A DNA stretch of 64,000 nucleotides, from the NCBI GenBank assembly GCA_964540795.1, contig CAZINX010000001.1, positions 385,287 to 449,286 of the forward strand, given 5' to 3'. Below the pieces are notes generated by a model, which saw nothing but the letters and a program-made list of their open reading frames with translations, ran no database searches and was not told the origin of the DNA. A program made the translations under genes and the position numbers. This stretch comes from Dichotomicrobium sp964540795. GTDB taxonomy: Bacteria > Pseudomonadota > Alphaproteobacteria > Rhizobiales > Rhodomicrobiaceae. Of the stretch, positions 61,221-64,000 are shown one piece after another. Position 1 is the stretch's first letter; every line of letters starts with the position of its first letter.

Positions 61221-62150
61221 TCAGGAGCCGGATACCGCGGCCGCGACCTCGGCGGCGAAGTCCTGCTCTTCGGTTTCGATCCCCTCGCCCAGCGCATAAC
61301 GCTCGAAGCCAACCACCTTGACCGGCGCGCCGATGTCATCCTCGGCCGCCTTGATGGCCTTCTCGACCGTGTTGTCCGGGTCGGTCACCAGCGCCTGCTT
61401 GAGCAGGACGACTTCCTGGTAATACTTGTTGAGCCGGCCTTCCACCATCTTTTCGATAATATTTTCCGGCTTGCCGGATTCGCGCGCCTGCTCCACCAGG
61501 ATGCTGCGTTCGCGCGCGACAGCCTCGGGGTCGAGGCCGTCGACATCCACCGACAGCGGATTGGTCGCGGCGATGTGCATCGCAATCTGCTTGCCGAGCG
61601 CGGCGAGCTTGTCCGTGTCGCCCGTCGACTCCAGGCCGACGATCACGCCGATCTTGCCCATGCCGGGCGCGGCGGCGTTGTGCACGTAGCTGGCGACGAT
61701 GCCGTCGGACACCTCGATATAGCCCGTGCGGCGCAGGCGCATGTTCTCGCCGATGGTGGCGATCATCTCGGCGATGTAGTCGTTGACCGGCTTGCCGGCC
61801 CCCGGGAAGGTCTCCGCCCCGAGCTTGTCGACATCGCCGCCGGCCTTGAGCGCCAGCCTGGAGATTTCGCCGACCATGTTCTGGAACTGGTCGTTGCGCG
61901 CGACGAAGTCGGTCTCGGCATTCACCTCGACGACCGCGCCCTTCTTGTCCTCAACGGCCACGCCGACGAGGCCGTCGGCGGCGGTGCGCCCGGCCTTCTT
62001 CGCCGCCCTGGCGAAGCCCTTCGCGCGCAGCCAGTCGACCGCCGCGTCCATATCGCCGTCGGTCTCGCTCAGCGCCTTCTTGCAGTCCATCATGCCCGCG
62101 CCGGTCTTGTCGCGCAGGTCCTTGACCATCTTCGCTGTGATCTCAGCCAT
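61221..62150 (-). CDS. tsf: Elongation factor Ts
   Basis: EF-Ts exchanges GDP for GTP on EF-Tu. The 309-residue protein has the N-terminal MVKDLRDKTGAGMMDCKKAL, the VNAETDFVARND core and a C-terminal module. GAGG lies six bases upstream of ATG. It follows rpsB by 55 bp, the universal rpsB-tsf order. Confidence 0.97.
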   Translation of the reverse strand: MAEITAKMVKDLRDKTGAGMMDCKKALSETDGDMDAAVDWLRAKGFARAAKKAGRTAADGLVGVAVEDKKGAVVEVNAETDFVARNDQFQNMVGEISRLALKAGGDVDKLGAETFPGAGKPVNDYIAEMIATIGENMRLRRTGYIEVSDGIVASYVHNAAAPGMGKIGVIVGLESTGDTDKLAALGKQIAMHIAATNPLSVDVDGLDPEAVARERSILVEQARESGKPENIIEKMVEGRLNKYYQEVVLLKQALVTDPDNTVEKAIKAAEDDIGAPVKVVGFERYALGEGIETEEQDFAAEVAAAVSGS

Positions 62151-62205
62151 TATCGCCTCGTGAAATTATCTGCCGTTGCCGCCCCTTGACGCCGCGTCCG
62201 GGCGC

Positions 62206-63342
62206 TCAAGCCGCCTGTTCCTGCATCAGTTCGCTCGCCTGCTGGACCCAGTTTTCGCGCGCGGCGCGGCCCTTGAGGTCCAGTGCTTCATCCAGCTGCG
62301 CAAGGTCCGTCTCGTTCATATTGGCAAGCTGCCAGTAGTGATAGATGCCGTGCGCGTTCAGCTTGTCGACCATGACCTTGCCGATGCCGCTGATCTTCTG
62401 CAGATCGTCCGGCTCGCCCTCGGGCGCGTCGATCCGGCGGAACGCGCTTGCGCCGACCGGCCCGGCCTCGCTTCCGGCATCCGCTGGCGCGGCTTGGGTC
62501 GCTGCGATATCGGCCTCAGCGGCTTCCGGCTGCACCACCGGACCGGCTTCCGGGCTGGCCTCGGCGACCGGCGCAGGCTGCACTTCCGGCTCCTCCGGCA
62601 GCGCTTCCATTTGCGGCTCGACGGCCGCGCCCATGTCGCCGCCAGCCGACGCCGTCGCCTTTTCGATGCCATCGAGCGCCGCGCGCGCCATCAGATCGCA
62701 ATAAAGCGCGATGGCCCGGCCGGCGTCGTCGTTGCCCGGCACCGGATAGGCGATGCCGTCAGGGTCGGAGTTACTGTCGAGGATCGCGATGACAGGAATA
62801 TGAAGCTTGCGCGCCTCGGCAACCGCGATCGATTCCTTGTTGGTGTCGATGACGAACAGCAGGTCGGGGATGCCGCCCATGTCCTTGATGCCGCCAATCG
62901 CCTGTTCCAGCTTGTCGCGCTCGCGCGTGAGGCCCAGAAGCTCCTTCTTGGTGAAGCCATGGACGTCGCCTTCGAGCAGGCCTTCGAGATAGCGCAGGCG
63001 CTTGATCGAGTTGGTAATGGTCTGCCAGTTGGTCAGCGTGCCGCCATACCAGCGGTGATTGATGTAATACTGCGCCGAGCGCCGCGCCGCGTCCGCCACA
63101 AGCTCAGACGCCTGGCGCTTGGTGCCGACGAACAGCACGCGACCCCCGCCCGCGACCGTTTCGCTGACCTTGAGCAGCGCCTGGTGCAGAAGCGGGACGG
63201 TTTGCGACAGATCGACGATATGGATGCCGTTGCGGGTGCCGAAGATGTACGGCTCCATCTTCGGGTTCCAGCGGTGGGTCTGATGGCCGAAATGCGCGCC
63301 CGCTTCGAGCAGGTCGCGCATGGAGAATGATGGCAGCGCCAT
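62206..63342 (-). CDS. rpsB: 30S ribosomal protein S2 with C-terminal HhH-like extension
   Basis: S2 is a small-subunit protein needed for S1 docking. Residues 1-230 are canonical S2 (MRDLLEAGAHFGHQTHRWNP, VGTKRQASELV, GTLTNW, IDTNKE). Residues 231-310 are a Pro/Ala/Glu-rich linker, and 311-375 form a helix-hairpin-helix-like domain (DDLQKISGIGKVMVDKLNAH, then GIYHYWQLA and WVQQASEL). Total 378 aa against ~241 in E. coli. AAGGAG lies nine bases before ATG. Confidence 0.96.
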   Translation of the reverse strand: MALPSFSMRDLLEAGAHFGHQTHRWNPKMEPYIFGTRNGIHIVDLSQTVPLLHQALLKVSETVAGGGRVLFVGTKRQASELVADAARRSAQYYINHRWYGGTLTNWQTITNSIKRLRYLEGLLEGDVHGFTKKELLGLTRERDKLEQAIGGIKDMGGIPDLLFVIDTNKESIAVAEARKLHIPVIAILDSNSDPDGIAYPVPGNDDAGRAIALYCDLMARAALDGIEKATASAGGDMGAAVEPQMEALPEEPEVQPAPVAEASPEAGPVVQPEAAEADIAATQAAPADAGSEAGPVGASAFRRIDAPEGEPDDLQKISGIGKVMVDKLNAHGIYHYWQLANMNETDLAQLDEALDLKGRAARENWVQQASELMQEQAA

Positions 63343-63982
63343 GGGCGTGCACTCCTTGCTTTTCCGGTTGAGCCTCCGTGCCAGGTTGAAGCGTGTCGCG
63401 GCGAGAGGGCCGCGGGCGCGCCACCGGAGCGCATCGAGGCGGCGCGAAGGCCGCGCGCGAGCGCGCTGACACGTGTGGGATGGTCGGGGTTATAGGCCGC
63501 GTCGCGGGGGATTGCAAGGGGCGGAGCGCCCGTAATCCGACGCCCGGGAAGGTGACCGTCCGCATTTCATGACGTGACGTCACAATAAATATTCGTCGAT
63601 TTGCGCAGGTCTGCGGTGTGCGATCAACTTGCCCTGACTGGGCGCTTGTCTCCCCACCGCGTTCGCACACGCGTGATGAAACCTTGTTCACGGCCCTGTG
63701 AATAATTCCACCATCTACTCGCTAGAGTGTTTTTACGCGGAATTCTTCCGAAACACAACGAGTGTTGCATATTGAGCACGAAATTAGCCCCGCTCACCCA
63801 AGCCGTAACGCCTTGATCATAAAACACTTTTTTCGCATTGGCCCATCCCTGCAACTTAAGCACGAGTGCTTCCCGCTCTCTACCACCGCAGATGCGTGTC
63901 GCAGGCGCGGCGAATGGCCTATCCGGGGATTATCGCCCCTCCGGGGGTAACAGTTTTGTTGGGCAGATGGGGAATCTACGCA
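63343..63982. other. Intergenic region upstream of rpsB with promoter, palindromes and no supported gene
   Basis: These 640 bp hold the rpsB leader (about 140 nt) and promoter, then AT-richer DNA. A perfect 10-bp palindrome GTGACGTCAC is at 63574-63583. Short inverted repeats TTCAC-N6-GTGAA (63687-63702) and AACAC-N5-GTGTT (63752-63766) lie farther right and may be operators of the rightward gene. A 79-codon leftward open frame (63863-63624) shows no protein features and is not called. Confidence 0.5.
63489..63517 (-). promoter_or_regulatory. rpsB promoter
   Basis: On the minus strand TTGCAA (63517-63512), exactly 17 bp and TATAAC (63494-63489) make the strongest promoter match in the window. 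Transcription would start near 63482, giving rpsB a leader of about 140 nt, room for S2 autoregulation. Confidence 0.6.
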
Positions 63983-64000
63983 ATGTTCAAGACAAAGATG
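63983..64000 (+). CDS. Start of an unidentified rightward gene (3' truncated)
   Basis: ATG at 63983 is preceded by GGGGA eight bases upstream and opens MFKTKM, a start that would fit a signal peptide with basic n-region. Only six codons are visible, so neither the product nor even coding status is certain. Confidence 0.3.

Noticed and set aside
63624..63863. 79-codon leftward open frame in the gap upstream of rpsB
   Set aside because: No signal peptide, domain or ribosome-binding site that I can see, and dyads fall within it; kept as intergenic.
1..64000. tRNA, rRNA, CRISPR, insertion sequences, prophage or defence genes
   Set aside because: All gaps were read for cloverleaf-like or repeat-spacer patterns and all genes for transposase or phage families; none was found. 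A tRNA or repeat scan by program would be needed to exclude them fully.

Overview
The window is GC-rich, gene-dense bacterial chromosome. Gene content and order point to an alphaproteobacterium, most likely of the Hyphomicrobiales (Rhizobiales). The markers are gmk-mltG-fabF-acpP-fabG-fabD facing rpsF-rpsR-DUF2232-rplI; dnaB-alr-radA-cvpA-purF-SDR; trpGDC-moaC-moeA-lexA; and rpsB-tsf-pyrH-frr-uppS-cdsA-dxr-rseP-bamA-lpxD-fabZ-lpxA-lpxI-lpxB. A direct-repeat GAAC-N7-GAAC LexA box, LpxI in place of LpxH, and C-terminal extensions on S2, S6 and L9 fit the same group. No species can be named from the sequence alone. Nearly all the DNA is core housekeeping genome. I see no mobile element, prophage, CRISPR array, rRNA or tRNA, and no gene cluster that looks like an undescribed system.

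Layout. 1-2738 (+): end of surA, pdxA, rsmA. 2735-8517 (-): fabD, fabG, acpP, fabF, mltG, gmk (fatty-acid synthesis, peptidoglycan release, GMP kinase). 8940-11329 (+): S6, S18, a DUF2232 membrane protein, L9. 11482-19909 (+): cfa, dnaB, alr, radA, cvpA, purF, an SDR oxidoreductase. 19941-20056: a palindromic intergenic repeat. 20081-27055 (-): dacC-type carboxypeptidase, tmk, holB, metG, tatD and a PhnP-like hydrolase, with rlpA upstream. 27277-28515 (+): an amino-acid permease. 28521-33237 (-): tpiA, a small exported protein, secG, pyrG and an orphan TAXI binding protein. 33559-42820 (+): ppiD, trpE, sixA, trpG, trpD, trpC, moaC, moeA, lexA. 42828-45002 (-): comEC. 45118-48084 (+): gltX, gltA. 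48089-63342 (-): the S2-to-LpxB envelope/translation supercluster, followed by about 640 bp of intergenic DNA and the first codons of a rightward gene.

How the genes work together. Two blocks build the envelope: the fab genes feed acyl chains, and the lpxD/fabZ/lpxA/lpxI/lpxB genes use them for lipid A, with bamA and rseP handling outer-membrane insertion and stress proteolysis and uppS/dxr/cdsA making isoprenoid and phospholipid precursors. Translation genes (S2, EF-Ts, RRF, S6, S18, L9, metG, gltX) and DNA metabolism genes (dnaB, radA, holB, tmk, lexA) fill most of the rest.

The most interesting non-coding signals are two tandem hairpins that fill the purF leader and hide its ribosome-binding site, a likely leaderless trpG transcript, an SOS box lying exactly between the -35 and -10 of lexA, and a strong hairpin between rseP and bamA. 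The most interesting protein features are the helix-hairpin-helix-like module fused to S2, the acidic tail on L9, a ComEC without its metallo-beta-lactamase domain, and a doubly anchored TAXI protein without a transporter partner. Starts were moved to downstream ATG codons where family length and spacing supported it; the entries say so.
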